Shown here in pieces: positions 48,871 through 57,490 of a DNA stretch of 64,000 nucleotides. The stretch lies in the NCBI GenBank assembly GCA_017557425.1, contig JAFYYU010000004.1, forward strand, positions 248,001 to 312,000, read 5' to 3'. This DNA comes from Muribaculaceae bacterium. GTDB lineage: Bacteria; Bacteroidota; Bacteroidia; Bacteroidales; Muribaculaceae. The position numbers and the translations under genes were made by a program. The notes beneath the pieces are model-generated. The model searched no databases and had not been told where the DNA came from. It was given only the letters and a program-made list of their open reading frames with translations. Every line of letters starts with the position of its first letter. Position 1 is the stretch's first letter.

Positions 48871-50122
48871 TCATGAATTGTACATAGCACGGCGCATGTC
48901 GCTGCGTGGCGGTCGTCAAGGTAAAGTATCTCCTAGCTTGACGGTGGCTTTGGTGGGCATTGTGCTTGCGGTAGTAATCATGATACTGTCCATCGCCATC
49001 GTGATGGGTTTCAAGGGAGAAATCTCCGGAAAAATCATGCACCTTGACGCACACTTGCGTGTGAGCAATGCGGCCCTGGGCATTGACGAGAATTATGCCA
49101 CGGTTAACGGTCGTGAGGTGCGTGAAACCATAGCGGGCGACAGTGCCTTTGCCCCGATGATCGAGAGCGTGAGCCTGATAGCCGACAAGAGCGCCATTCT
49201 CAAGACCGAAAATGATTTCATGGGCATCATCCTGCGCGGAGTGGACAAGGGTTACGACTGGCGTTACCTCCATTCAAGGTTAATCGATGGCAATACCCTT
49301 GACGTGCCCGATACGACCTCATCACAGCGGATCGTTATCTCGAAGACGGTCGCAGACCGCTTGCAACTGCACACGGGTGACAAGGTGATGACCTATTTCA
49401 TCGACAACAGCATCAAAGCCAGGAACCTGACCGTGAGCGGCATCTTCAAGACCGACCTTGATGCCTTTGACGGGGCCTACATCGTGGGTGACATCGACAT
49501 TGTGCAGGGTGTGAACGGCTGGAATGGTGATACGGGAACCCAGGTGGCCGTGAATCTGAAAGATACGCGCAATCTGGAAGGCGACGGTTACCAGCTCTAT
49601 TCCCTGATGGCACAAGGCACCGTGAAACACGAGAGCAAAAACTTGTTTGTCGTTTCTACTACTCATCAGAACAACGTTGCGTTCTTCGCTTGGCTTGACA
49701 TGCTCAACATGAATGTCGCCGTTATTCTCACACTGATGATGATTGTAGCAGCCTTCACACTAATATCGGCCATGTTGATGATCGTGTTGGAGCGCATCCG
49801 TGTAATCGGCAATTTCAAGGCCATGGGAGCAACCAACGGAACGATCCGCCGTGTCTTTATCTTCTTGACGGGTAAACTCATCCTCAAAGCCCTCATTATT
49901 GGCAACATCATCGGCATTGGTCTGGCCTTGATCCAGAAGTATTGTCACATTGTGCGCCTTGACCCCGCTTCTTACTATATGCCCTATGTACCCATCCATT
50001 TGAGCATCCCTGCCCTGCTATTGCTCAATGTCGGCATCATTGTCGTCTCCTATTTGACATTGCTCGGCACAAGCCACATCATCTCGACCATCAAGCCCAC
50101 TGCTACGATGCGCTTTGAGTAA
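48866..50122 (+). CDS. ABC transporter permease, LolC/LolE-like
   Basis: Inner-membrane permease of the FtsX/MacB family, 418 aa, with one N-terminal helix (about 24-46), a ~220-residue periplasmic MacB-type domain, and three C-terminal helices (about 277-300, 325-350, 375-400). N-terminus FIARR-like (YIARRMSLRGGRQGKVSPSLTVALVGI) is typical of lipoprotein-releasing LolC/E in Bacteroidetes. The ATPase partner is not adjacent. Confidence 0.9.
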   Translation: MNHELYIARRMSLRGGRQGKVSPSLTVALVGIVLAVVIMILSIAIVMGFKGEISGKIMHLDAHLRVSNAALGIDENYATVNGREVRETIAGDSAFAPMIESVSLIADKSAILKTENDFMGIILRGVDKGYDWRYLHSRLIDGNTLDVPDTTSSQRIVISKTVADRLQLHTGDKVMTYFIDNSIKARNLTVSGIFKTDLDAFDGAYIVGDIDIVQGVNGWNGDTGTQVAVNLKDTRNLEGDGYQLYSLMAQGTVKHESKNLFVVSTTHQNNVAFFAWLDMLNMNVAVILTLMMIVAAFTLISAMLMIVLERIRVIGNFKAMGATNGTIRRVFIFLTGKLILKALIIGNIIGIGLALIQKYCHIVRLDPASYYMPYVPIHLSIPALLLLNVGIIVVSYLTLLGTSHIISTIKPTATMRFE

Positions 50123-50211
50123 TTGGCTGATTGAAGGGATATAACGATAAAGACGGATGGCGGATGAAACAGGGCGAAATCAAAAAAAATGAAAAAAAGT
50201 TACGATTTTTC

Positions 50212-50241
50212 TTGCCAGTAAGAAAAAAAGCAGTACCTTTG
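50212..50241 (+). promoter_or_regulatory. Promoter of tRNA-Gln
   Basis: TTG (50212-50214), 19-nt spacer, TACCTTTG (50234-50241), 18 nt before the mature tRNA. Confidence 0.65.
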
Positions 50242-50259
50242 CAGTCGCAATAAAGGAAT

Positions 50260-50330
50260 TGTCCTGTGGTGTAATGGTAGCACATCGGATTCTGGTTCCG
50301 CTTGCGAGGGTTCGAATCCTTCCAGGACAA
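50260..50330 (+). tRNA. tRNA-Gln (anticodon CTG)
   Basis: 71-nt cloverleaf: 7-bp acceptor TGTCCTG/CAGGACA, D-arm TGGTGTAATGGTAGCACA, anticodon loop TTCTGGT with CTG at 50292-50294, T-arm GAGGGTTCGAATCCTTC. CCA is not encoded. Confidence 0.93.
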
Positions 50331-50337
50331 CAAAGAG

Positions 50338-50364
50338 AAGTGACCCTTAAACAAGGTCACTTTT
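50338..50364 (+). terminator. Hairpin after tRNA-Gln
   Basis: AAGTGACC (50338-50345) with GGTCACTT (50355-50362), then TT. The short T-run suggests partial read-through into rpsP, for which no separate promoter is seen. Confidence 0.6.
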
Positions 50365-50371
50365 CATGTGA

Positions 50372-50439
50372 AATCTCGTGCAAACCGAATGCCATGAAAG
50401 TCTGCTTTCAAATGGCTGAGGTGCAGCCGAGATTGCACG
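50372..50439 (+). promoter_or_regulatory. Structured element upstream of rpsP
   Basis: Long imperfect hairpin: AATCTCG/CGAGATT (50372-50378 with 50428-50434), TGCA/TGCA, GCCAT/ATGGC and GAAAG/CTTTC, capped by TCTG. The alternative outer pair CGTGCAA (50377-50383) with TTGCACG (50433-50439) also exists. It shares GTGCAA-n-CCGA with the lon and lolE promoter repeats. Either a leader RNA for S16 or a copy of a dispersed repeat. Confidence 0.5.
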
Positions 50440-50484
50440 TAAGTGAAAATTAATAACTTATTAAAAAATTTAAACTGTTTTATT

Positions 50485-51093
50485 ATGGCAACTAAGATCA
50501 GATTGCAGCGCCATGGTCACAAGGACTACGCGTTCTATCCCATTGTTATTGCCGATAGCAGGGCACCACGAGATGGTAGATTTATTGAGAGGATTGGTTC
50601 TTATAACCCCAACACTAATCCTGCTACCATCAGTTTGAATTTCGAGCGTGCACTCTATTGGATCAACGTAGGTGCAATTCCCACCGACACTGTACGTAAC
50701 ATTCTCTCTCGCGAGGGTGTGATGCTGATGAAGCACCTCCAGGGCGGCGTCAAGAAGGGCGCTTTCACCGAGGAAGAGGCTCAGAAGCGTTTCGAGGCCT
50801 GGAAGGCTGAGAAGCAGGCTAAGCTCGACGCTATCCGCAACAAGGATCGCGACGACAAGAAGGCTGCCGACAAGAAGACCATCGCCGAGGAGACCAAGAA
50901 GAACGAGGCAAAGGCTGAGGCCGTAGCCAAGAAGAAAGCCGAGATCGCTGCCGCTAAGGCTGCTGCCGAGGCTGAGGCCGCCAAGGCCGCTCAAGAGGCT
51001 GCTGCCGCTGAAGCTCCTGCTGAGGAGGCACCTGCCGCTGAGGCTCCCGCTGAAGAAGCTCCCGCCGCTGAGGAGGCTGCTCCCGAGGCATAA
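50485..51093 (+). CDS. rpsP: 30S ribosomal protein S16 with long Ala/Glu-rich tail
   Basis: 202 aa; the S16 core is residues 1 to about 85 ([31 protein letters not shown]...), usual total length 80-90. The rest is a Lys/Ala/Glu-rich helix followed by [10 protein letters not shown]-type tandem repeats. Tails of this kind are known in Bacteroidetes S16. ATG 50485 is the family start. Followed by a clear terminator. Confidence 0.95.
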   Translation: MATKIRLQRHGHKDYAFYPIVIADSRAPRDGRFIERIGSYNPNTNPATISLNFERALYWINVGAIPTDTVRNILSREGVMLMKHLQGGVKKGAFTEEEAQKRFEAWKAEKQAKLDAIRNKDRDDKKAADKKTIAEETKKNEAKAEAVAKKKAEIAAAKAAAEAEAAKAAQEAAAAEAPAEEAPAAEAPAEEAPAAEEAAPEA

Positions 51094-51127
51094 GAAGAAC
51101 CCCGTTCTTTTTACTATTCATCAAATG

Positions 51128-51168
51128 CTGGCTCCCTACCCACAGAGGTATGGGAGCCAGTCTTATAT
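51128..51168 (+). terminator. Terminator of rpsP
   Basis: CTGGCTCCC (51128-51136) pairs with GGGAGCCAG (51152-51160), extended by TA/TA pairs; TCTTATAT follows. Confidence 0.75.
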
Positions 51169-51280
51169 CCTGTCGTTTCTTTCTCATCATCATGGTAGCC
51201 ATCAATTATCATCTGAATATTTTTTTTAATAAAAAACAATCATTACTTTTGCGCAAAGAAATCACCATTTAATCAATGAT

Positions 51281-52252
51281 ATGAGTATGGGCAATATCGT
51301 TAAAATCATTCGGCATGAAGATATAGTCAAGGCTGCCATTTCGCCAAAACAATGCCTGGAATGGATAGAGGAATCATTCAGCATTAAATATGAATCTGAT
51401 CTTCCGCCTAAAATCAGCCTTCATCCTCAAGGAGACGATTTTTTCAACACCATGCCGTGCCTTTTACCTAAACGATTTGGCCGTTTCTCGATGAAAGAAG
51501 TTCATCGCATAGCCGGACAAGTTCCGTCTTTGGGAAGTGACATATTGCTTTATGATTCAAGGCTGGGTAACCTTTTAGCTATTATAGACGGAGACTGGAT
51601 CACGACCATGAGAACAGGTGCGGTTGCCGCATTAGCCTCAAGGCTTCTTAAACCATCGTTTGCCCATGATTACTCATTTATCGGCTTGGGTAATACAGCC
51701 CGAGCAACCGCGTTATGCATTCTTGAAGACAATAAAGACCAGCAGATCACATTCCGTTTGCTAAAATACAAGAATCAAGCAGATCTCTTCATTGATCGTT
51801 TCAAAGATTACAGCAATCTAACGATTAAAGTGATAGATGATATTGAAACACTTGTCAAAGAATCGAATGTGCTCATATCTTGTATCACTTCGGCAGACGG
51901 CATTTTGTGCCCAAATGACAAGTTATTCAATCCCGGAATATTGCTTATTCCTGTACATACCCGAGGTTTTCAAAACTGCGACCTTTTCTTTGATAAGGTT
52001 TATGGAGATGATACTGGCCACATTCAAGGATTCAAATACTTTTCACGTTTCAAAAAGTATAATGAGCTAAGTCAAGTATTGTTAGGAAATGATCCGGGCA
52101 GAGAGAGTGATTCTGAGAGAATCATAGCCTACAACATCGGATTGGGACTTCACGACGCAGTTTTTGCTAGCCACATCTATGATTGCCTGAAGGATAAAGA
52201 TGACATTACATTCTTTATCCAAGATAAAGAAGCCTCAAAGTTTTGGTTATAA
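51281..52252 (+). CDS. Ornithine cyclodeaminase / mu-crystallin family protein
   Basis: NAD(P)-dependent enzyme, 323 aa. Rossmann motif SFIGLGNTARATAL, the family's MRTGAVAALASRLL segment, a lysine in RFSMKEVHR and aspartates in FFDKVYGDDTGH. The family includes ornithine cyclodeaminases, ketimine reductases and siderophore enzymes such as SbnB; the substrate here is unknown. The gene is more AT-rich than its neighbours. TACTTTTG at 51244-51251 is a -7 box. It converges on the fusion gene and might share its pathway, but that is only a guess. Confidence 0.87.
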   Translation: MSMGNIVKIIRHEDIVKAAISPKQCLEWIEESFSIKYESDLPPKISLHPQGDDFFNTMPCLLPKRFGRFSMKEVHRIAGQVPSLGSDILLYDSRLGNLLAIIDGDWITTMRTGAVAALASRLLKPSFAHDYSFIGLGNTARATALCILEDNKDQQITFRLLKYKNQADLFIDRFKDYSNLTIKVIDDIETLVKESNVLISCITSADGILCPNDKLFNPGILLIPVHTRGFQNCDLFFDKVYGDDTGHIQGFKYFSRFKKYNELSQVLLGNDPGRESDSERIIAYNIGLGLHDAVFASHIYDCLKDKDDITFFIQDKEASKFWL

Positions 52253-52293
52253 AACTGGGTGTGTTATCAGCAACCCTTCGCAGTTCATTTTTT
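52253..52293 (+). terminator. Hairpin between convergent genes
   Basis: AACTG (52253-52257) with CAGTT (52281-52285), extended imperfectly by GGT/ACC, then CATTTTTT. The T-run runs into the last codons of the convergent gene. Confidence 0.5.
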
Positions 52294-54112
52294 AAAGCCT
52301 TTTTAGGGCTTCCACAAGGATATCGTTATCCCGTTGGTCACGAATGGCAATTCTGATATAGTTCTTGCCCTCAAGTCCCGTCTTACTATCACAGTTCTTG
52401 ATGAGTATGTTGTAGTCCTTTAACAATAATACCGTCAGTTGGTGTGACGTGTACTTTGATATCACTTGGCATAGGAAGAAATTGGCCTGAGTTGGAATCA
52501 CACGTAGATACGGGATCAATGATAACTGTTTGGCGAAACGGTCACGTTCATTGACAAATTCTTGGCAAGCGACCTTATAGAAAGACTCATATTTGTTGAA
52601 AATCTGCATATAGAACTCTGCGAATGAGTTGATGTTCCATATAGCCACATCTTTCTTCATCTTATCAAGCAAATCAGTATTCACACCAGCGAGAACGCCC
52701 AATCTGAGTCCAGGCACACCATAGGACTTGCTGATGCTCTTCATCACAAGCAGTTGGGGATGAGTCTCCAAAATGCTATCATCCAGAAGTGAATTGGTCG
52801 GGCCATCGTCAGAAAAGTCTACAAACGATTCATCAACCAGCAAACTGATTTCACGTTCAGCACACCAGTCGGCCAATGATAAGACATCTTCTCTTGGTAT
52901 GAAATTTCCTGAAGGATTATCAGGATTAATCATCAACAATGCTTTGATATCCTTAGAGCCAAAAAATGATTTTAAATCATCGGCGGTATAATGCAAATCC
53001 TCATTGTCGGGGAAGAATGGCACGATGGCATCCTTAGTCAAGCGATTCGGATATTCTTCAAAAGTTGGATAAACTACTCCTATTTTGCTGCCATTATCCA
53101 TCAAATGACTCATCAGACTCTTAATCAACTCGGCAGCCCCATTTCCAACAACGATATATTGGCTACTGATCCCAAAATACTTGCCCGCTAACAACGAATT
53201 GATAGCCATACCGCTAGGATACTGGGTCAAAAGCACATCAAAGTTGGCACGCATTTCTTCACGCATGCGCTTGGTCGGAAAAAATGGATTGACGAGATAA
53301 CAAAAGTCCAGCATCTGCGGGAAACGCCAGTACCCTCCATACCTAATGTGATACTTGTATAACTTATCTTTTTCAGGAGAGAATATTGTCTCAGCTATAT
53401 CCTTGTCTTGAACATCATCTATCTCATACCATGGTTTATTGCCAATAGGCAAAGCCTTAAGATTAGCCTGATCAAGCAATGTTATGACCCTCAGTACCTG
53501 CTCATAATACTCATTATCACCCATTACCTTGCAGTACGCATCAAGGAAGGGAACATACACTTTGGTAGAAAACTCTTTACTGAATTTGTAAACATTCACG
53601 GTTTTATAATAAGTGTCCACCTCCGAGTACCTGAAAGCTTTTTTGGGTACAAAATTGACAATGTTATTATCCTTATCGATACGAACCATTGTTCCATCCA
53701 TCCATGTTTCATACTTAGCCACCAATGCTAAATTGGGGAACGGATCGTCAAGAATCATTTTGAAGAGGCTATCATCAAGAATCAAGTCACTCTCGATAAG
53801 CAATGTATCGTCTTCTGTCAACTTGTCTTTCACCAATGCCAGAGAATAGATATTGTTGGTCTTATCATAGATGGGGTTCATGGCATACTCTATGGTCAAA
53901 CGATCGTCATAACGGTTACCGATATGATCCATCAATTCTTGACCTTTATACCCCACTACAATCACCAAACGTGACAACTTCAACTGACACAACTGTTCCA
54001 GCATCCTATCAATAAGCCTAACGCCATTGACAGGCAACATGCACTTGGTGTTATCGCGAGTATATTTACCTAAACGACGGCCCATTCCAGCCGCTAAAAT
54101 GATTGCTTGCAT
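52292..54112 (-). CDS. Fusion of LicC-type nucleotidyltransferase and CobD/HisC-like PLP enzyme
   Basis: 606 aa, two enzymes in one chain. Residues 1 to about 235 are a sugar/choline-phosphate nucleotidyltransferase (AIILAAGMGRRLGKYTRDNTKCMLPVNG; acidic IESDLILDD). Residues about 252-606 are a class I/II aminotransferase fold: YGGYWRFPQMLDFCYLVNP, VVGNGAAELIKSL, NPDNPSG, LLVDESFVDF (D427) and PLP lysine K462 in SISKSYGVPGLRLG. These phrases resemble CobD (threonine-phosphate decarboxylase) at least as much as HisC. Inference: the second half makes a phospho-amino-alcohol and the first half activates it with CTP, for the adjacent LicD. Last gene of the glycan operon; AT-rich. Confidence 0.85.
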   Translation of the reverse strand: MQAIILAAGMGRRLGKYTRDNTKCMLPVNGVRLIDRMLEQLCQLKLSRLVIVVGYKGQELMDHIGNRYDDRLTIEYAMNPIYDKTNNIYSLALVKDKLTEDDTLLIESDLILDDSLFKMILDDPFPNLALVAKYETWMDGTMVRIDKDNNIVNFVPKKAFRYSEVDTYYKTVNVYKFSKEFSTKVYVPFLDAYCKVMGDNEYYEQVLRVITLLDQANLKALPIGNKPWYEIDDVQDKDIAETIFSPEKDKLYKYHIRYGGYWRFPQMLDFCYLVNPFFPTKRMREEMRANFDVLLTQYPSGMAINSLLAGKYFGISSQYIVVGNGAAELIKSLMSHLMDNGSKIGVVYPTFEEYPNRLTKDAIVPFFPDNEDLHYTADDLKSFFGSKDIKALLMINPDNPSGNFIPREDVLSLADWCAEREISLLVDESFVDFSDDGPTNSLLDDSILETHPQLLVMKSISKSYGVPGLRLGVLAGVNTDLLDKMKKDVAIWNINSFAEFYMQIFNKYESFYKVACQEFVNERDRFAKQLSLIPYLRVIPTQANFFLCQVISKYTSHQLTVLLLKDYNILIKNCDSKTGLEGKNYIRIAIRDQRDNDILVEALKRL

Positions 54113-54143
54113 ATGAAGTTAATCTATCATGAGTAAAAACGAG

Positions 54144-54953
54144 TTAATCGAAGAATTCCAGACGCTTGACATGGTGATTAACGTTGTCGAGGTCAGCAGG
54201 TAGTTGCATATAATCGCCAAACATCGTCTGTAACATATTATGGCTATTGCCAGGTACAGGGAGTTGAACGCCCTCGAAATCGTGGGTTGTCAGGTGGACG
54301 ATATCGTTCAAATTATAGATGTTGTGAAACGGAATTCCATAGTCGCACATGAGGGCTTTGGTGCCACTTAATCGGCTGATGCCGCGAAGCAGCGGGAATG
54401 AAACATGACGATTGAACCAAGTCAAAGCTCTTATTTTCCTCATTGCCGAAACACTGGCACCACCCTTGCGAAAAAAGTTATAAGCAAGACTTTGGAAACG
54501 TAACTTCTGAGTCCAAGGCAAAAGCCTGTCCAAAGGAAAGATGTCAATGAAGACACCCCGTTCCTTGAAAACACTGTCGAAACCACCCTCATCGAGAAAA
54601 GAGCGCTTATCTCTCAGTTTACCGACAAAAAAGAAGTAATTCTTGTCGGTATCGTTTGTCTGGAGAACGATGTGCTCAGGCAACTCATCCGGCAAGACCT
54701 TTAATAACCGCTTATAATCGTTACGCAACATCGCCACATCCAAATCATCGTCCCATGGAATAAATCCATTGTGACGAATTGCGCCCAGCAAAGTACCGCC
54801 ATAGAGGAAGTAAGGTATATCGTACTTTTTGCAGATTGAATCAAGTACTTTTACCATCTCCAACATGACCATCTGTTGACGACGCAACGGAGAACCTTCA
54901 GGGTTGAATCTGGCCCTTAGTTCTTCCTGATTGAATGTAGGATTGGTGTTCAT
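54144..54953 (-). CDS. LicD-family phosphotransferase
   Basis: 269 aa; LicD proteins transfer phosphocholine or a similar group from a CDP-carrier to surface glycans. Typical core: FLYGGTLLGAIRHNGFIPWDDDLDVAM with D68-D69-D70-x-D72. No membrane segment, so it acts on the cytoplasmic side before export. ATG 54953 chosen; an in-frame TTG upstream is unlikely. 15 nt after galE and 31 nt before the fusion gene. AT-rich like the fusion gene. Confidence 0.93.
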   Translation of the reverse strand: MNTNPTFNQEELRARFNPEGSPLRRQQMVMLEMVKVLDSICKKYDIPYFLYGGTLLGAIRHNGFIPWDDDLDVAMLRNDYKRLLKVLPDELPEHIVLQTNDTDKNYFFFVGKLRDKRSFLDEGGFDSVFKERGVFIDIFPLDRLLPWTQKLRFQSLAYNFFRKGGASVSAMRKIRALTWFNRHVSFPLLRGISRLSGTKALMCDYGIPFHNIYNLNDIVHLTTHDFEGVQLPVPGNSHNMLQTMFGDYMQLPADLDNVNHHVKRLEFFD

Positions 54954-54968
54954 TCTGAATAATATCAA

Positions 54969-56003
54969 TTACATGATGCCGCGCTCGCGGAGGCGTTTTT
55001 GCCAGTTCCAGGCGCTGAGCATGGTGTCGTCGAGGGATATCTCGGCATGCCAGCCCAGGACTTCGTTGGCGCGCTTGGGATCAGCCCATATTTGGACGAT
55101 GTCACCGGCACGGCGCGGTGCAATCTTGTGAGGCACCTTCACACCAGTGGCACGCTCAAACGAGTGCAGCAATTCGAGCACCGAGGCACCGTTACCTGTA
55201 CCGATATTGAAAATCTCGAGTGATTCTTCGCTCTTGTCTTCCAGCATCCGCTCCAAGGCCTTGACGTGGGCCTTGGCCAAGTCAACGACATTGATGAAGT
55301 CGCGGATACACGAGCCGTCGCGTGTAGGATAGTCGTCGCCGAAGATGCTCAACTCCTTGCGCACGCCGATGGCGGTCTGTGTCAGATAAGGCACGAGATT
55401 CTGGGGTACACCGTTGGGTAACTCGCCGATTTCGGCACTGGGATGGGCACCGATGGGATTGAAGTAGCGCAACAGGATGGCCTTGATGGGACTGCCGCTG
55501 CGGATAACATCGGTGATGATGTCCTCACAAATCTGCTTGGTGGCACCGTAGGGCGAGGTGGCCTTCTTGGTGGGCGCGTCCTCAGTAATGGGGTTCTTGT
55601 CGGGTTCGCCATAAACCGTGCACGAGGAAGAGAACACAAAGCCCTTCACGCCGAACTCGGGCATCAGGTCCAGCAGATTGAGCAGAATGTTGATATTGTT
55701 GCGGTAGTACATGATGGGCTTCTCGATGCTCTCGCCCACAGCCTTGCTGGCCGCGAAGTTGATGATTCCGCTGATGCCGGGATTGTCCTCGAACAACTTG
55801 CGCACGACAGCCCGGTCGGTGCAGTCCCCCTTGACAAACACAGGGCGCACGCCAGTGATGCGCTCGATACCGTCCAGCACATCGATGTTACTGTTGCTCA
55901 AGTCATCAATGATGACCACCTCGTAACCTGCCTGTTGCAATTCAACCGTGGTGTGTGAACCGATGAACCCGGTTCCGCCAGTCACTAATATTTTACCTTT
56001 CAT
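54969..56003 (-). CDS. galE: UDP-glucose 4-epimerase
   Basis: NAD-dependent SDR enzyme interconverting UDP-Glc and UDP-Gal (often the N-acetyl forms too). 344 aa; NAD motif TGGTGFIGS, catalytic Ser in SSSCTVYG and YxxxK in SPYGATKQ. It is GC-richer than licD, its downstream neighbour. Supplies galactose units for the surface glycan. 11 nt after the flippase gene. Confidence 0.97.
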   Translation of the reverse strand: MKGKILVTGGTGFIGSHTTVELQQAGYEVVIIDDLSNSNIDVLDGIERITGVRPVFVKGDCTDRAVVRKLFEDNPGISGIINFAASKAVGESIEKPIMYYRNNINILLNLLDLMPEFGVKGFVFSSSCTVYGEPDKNPITEDAPTKKATSPYGATKQICEDIITDVIRSGSPIKAILLRYFNPIGAHPSAEIGELPNGVPQNLVPYLTQTAIGVRKELSIFGDDYPTRDGSCIRDFINVVDLAKAHVKALERMLEDKSEESLEIFNIGTGNGASVLELLHSFERATGVKVPHKIAPRRAGDIVQIWADPKRANEVLGWHAEISLDDTMLSAWNWQKRLRERGIM

Positions 56004-56014
56004 TGTAATAGTAT

Positions 56015-57490
56015 TTATAATGTTGTTGATTTTGATTTCTTAGAACGGATAAACTCGATACATTCCTCAAGGATTCGCGCGCGCAGCAGTTTCATCACCA
56101 TAAAATAGAGTGCAGCAGCGAGTAGCAGGCGTGACGCCAACAGCATCCACATGTTGCTGATGTACAGGGTGACAAAATAGGTCAAAGCCATCACAGCCAA
56201 TGCAATTCCCATGAACGGCAACAGGTCACGCAACATCGTCAGGAATCGGTAACCAATGAGCCGATAGGCAAACACCTGCCATGCCAATAGCCAAAAGATA
56301 TTGATGCAGGCAAAAGCAATGACCATCGCCTTGATGCCCAAGGAATGACAAGCAAGCACGGCGATGAGCATGACAGCAATCTGGCCTATTGTGAGCCACA
56401 TGTAGGTGCCTGATTTACCTTGACTCAAAAACAGATTCTGATAAATTGTGTACAGGGGAATGAAGGCTCCGCTGACGCACAGGATCTGCAGCAACGGTAT
56501 GCTGTCGATCCACTTGTCGCCGATGGCCAACAAGATGACCTGAGGCGCCACCAGCGCCAAGCCGAACAACGCGGGAAACGACAGGAATGCCGTGAAACGC
56601 AACATCTTGCCAAAAATGCGGCGCTGACGCTCGTTGTTGTCTGTAACACGGGTGAGCACTGGCTGAGCCACCTGGGCTACCGTATTGGTCACCAACTGAT
56701 TGGCCATTGTGTTCCACTTATTCGCCTGGGTGAAGTTACCCACTGACTGGGCAGGAAACAAGCGGCCGAAAATGACCGTCAACACATTGTTGTTGATTGT
56801 AGTCAATACTGCCGTTATCAGCACCTTGTAGCTGAACGAGAACATCTGCTTCACAGGGGTGAAATCCACCTTGAAAGTAGGACACCATTTTGTATAATAG
56901 AAACGACCTATACTGATGACCACATTATATAACACTTGCTGTGTCGCAAGGCTCCAATAAGAAAAACCTTTGAAAGCCATTATCACTCCCACTGTGCCCG
57001 AGATGACCAATGCCGAAAGCGAGGTAATCGCTTTCTCCTTCATCTTCAGGCTCCTCACAAGCATCGCATTGGGCGAAATGCCTACCGCAGCAAATATGAT
57101 TGCCAAGAAAACAAACCTTGACAACGAGACGAGACATGGCTGATGGAAAAACGCGGCTATCAACGGCGCGCACAGGAACAGTATTAAGTACAGGAGCAAA
57201 CTCATGGCGATGTTGAACCAGAACACCGCATTATAATCGTTGTGCTTGATGTCCTTGATGTTGACCAGTGCTACGCCAAAGCCGCTCTCCTGCAGGTTAT
57301 TAGCCAATAGGGTGAAAATGGCCAGCATGCCTACGATGCCGTACTCTCCAGGCGATAGCAGGCGTGCCAGGAAAATACCGATAATCAGGTTGAGCAACTG
57401 CATGCCGCCGCTGCTCAGAAAACCCCAGAACAAACCCTGGGCCGTTTTCTGCTTCAAATTCTGATTATCGACACCCTCGTTGATCATCAC
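56015..57490 (-). CDS. Polysaccharide flippase (Wzx/MOP superfamily)
   Basis: Multi-helix membrane protein of 491 aa, likely flipping lipid-linked oligosaccharides to the periplasm. About 12-14 hydrophobic segments; the N-terminal KTAQGLFWGFLSSGGMQLLNLIIGIFLARLLSPGEYGI stretch is characteristic of WzxC-like proteins. The start overlaps the phosphatase stop by 4 bp. No polymerase (Wzy) gene lies in this cluster. Confidence 0.93.
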   Translation of the reverse strand: MMINEGVDNQNLKQKTAQGLFWGFLSSGGMQLLNLIIGIFLARLLSPGEYGIVGMLAIFTLLANNLQESGFGVALVNIKDIKHNDYNAVFWFNIAMSLLLYLILFLCAPLIAAFFHQPCLVSLSRFVFLAIIFAAVGISPNAMLVRSLKMKEKAITSLSALVISGTVGVIMAFKGFSYWSLATQQVLYNVVISIGRFYYTKWCPTFKVDFTPVKQMFSFSYKVLITAVLTTINNNVLTVIFGRLFPAQSVGNFTQANKWNTMANQLVTNTVAQVAQPVLTRVTDNNERQRRIFGKMLRFTAFLSFPALFGLALVAPQVILLAIGDKWIDSIPLLQILCVSGAFIPLYTIYQNLFLSQGKSGTYMWLTIGQIAVMLIAVLACHSLGIKAMVIAFACINIFWLLAWQVFAYRLIGYRFLTMLRDLLPFMGIALAVMALTYFVTLYISNMWMLLASRLLLAAALYFMVMKLLRARILEECIEFIRSKKSKSTTL

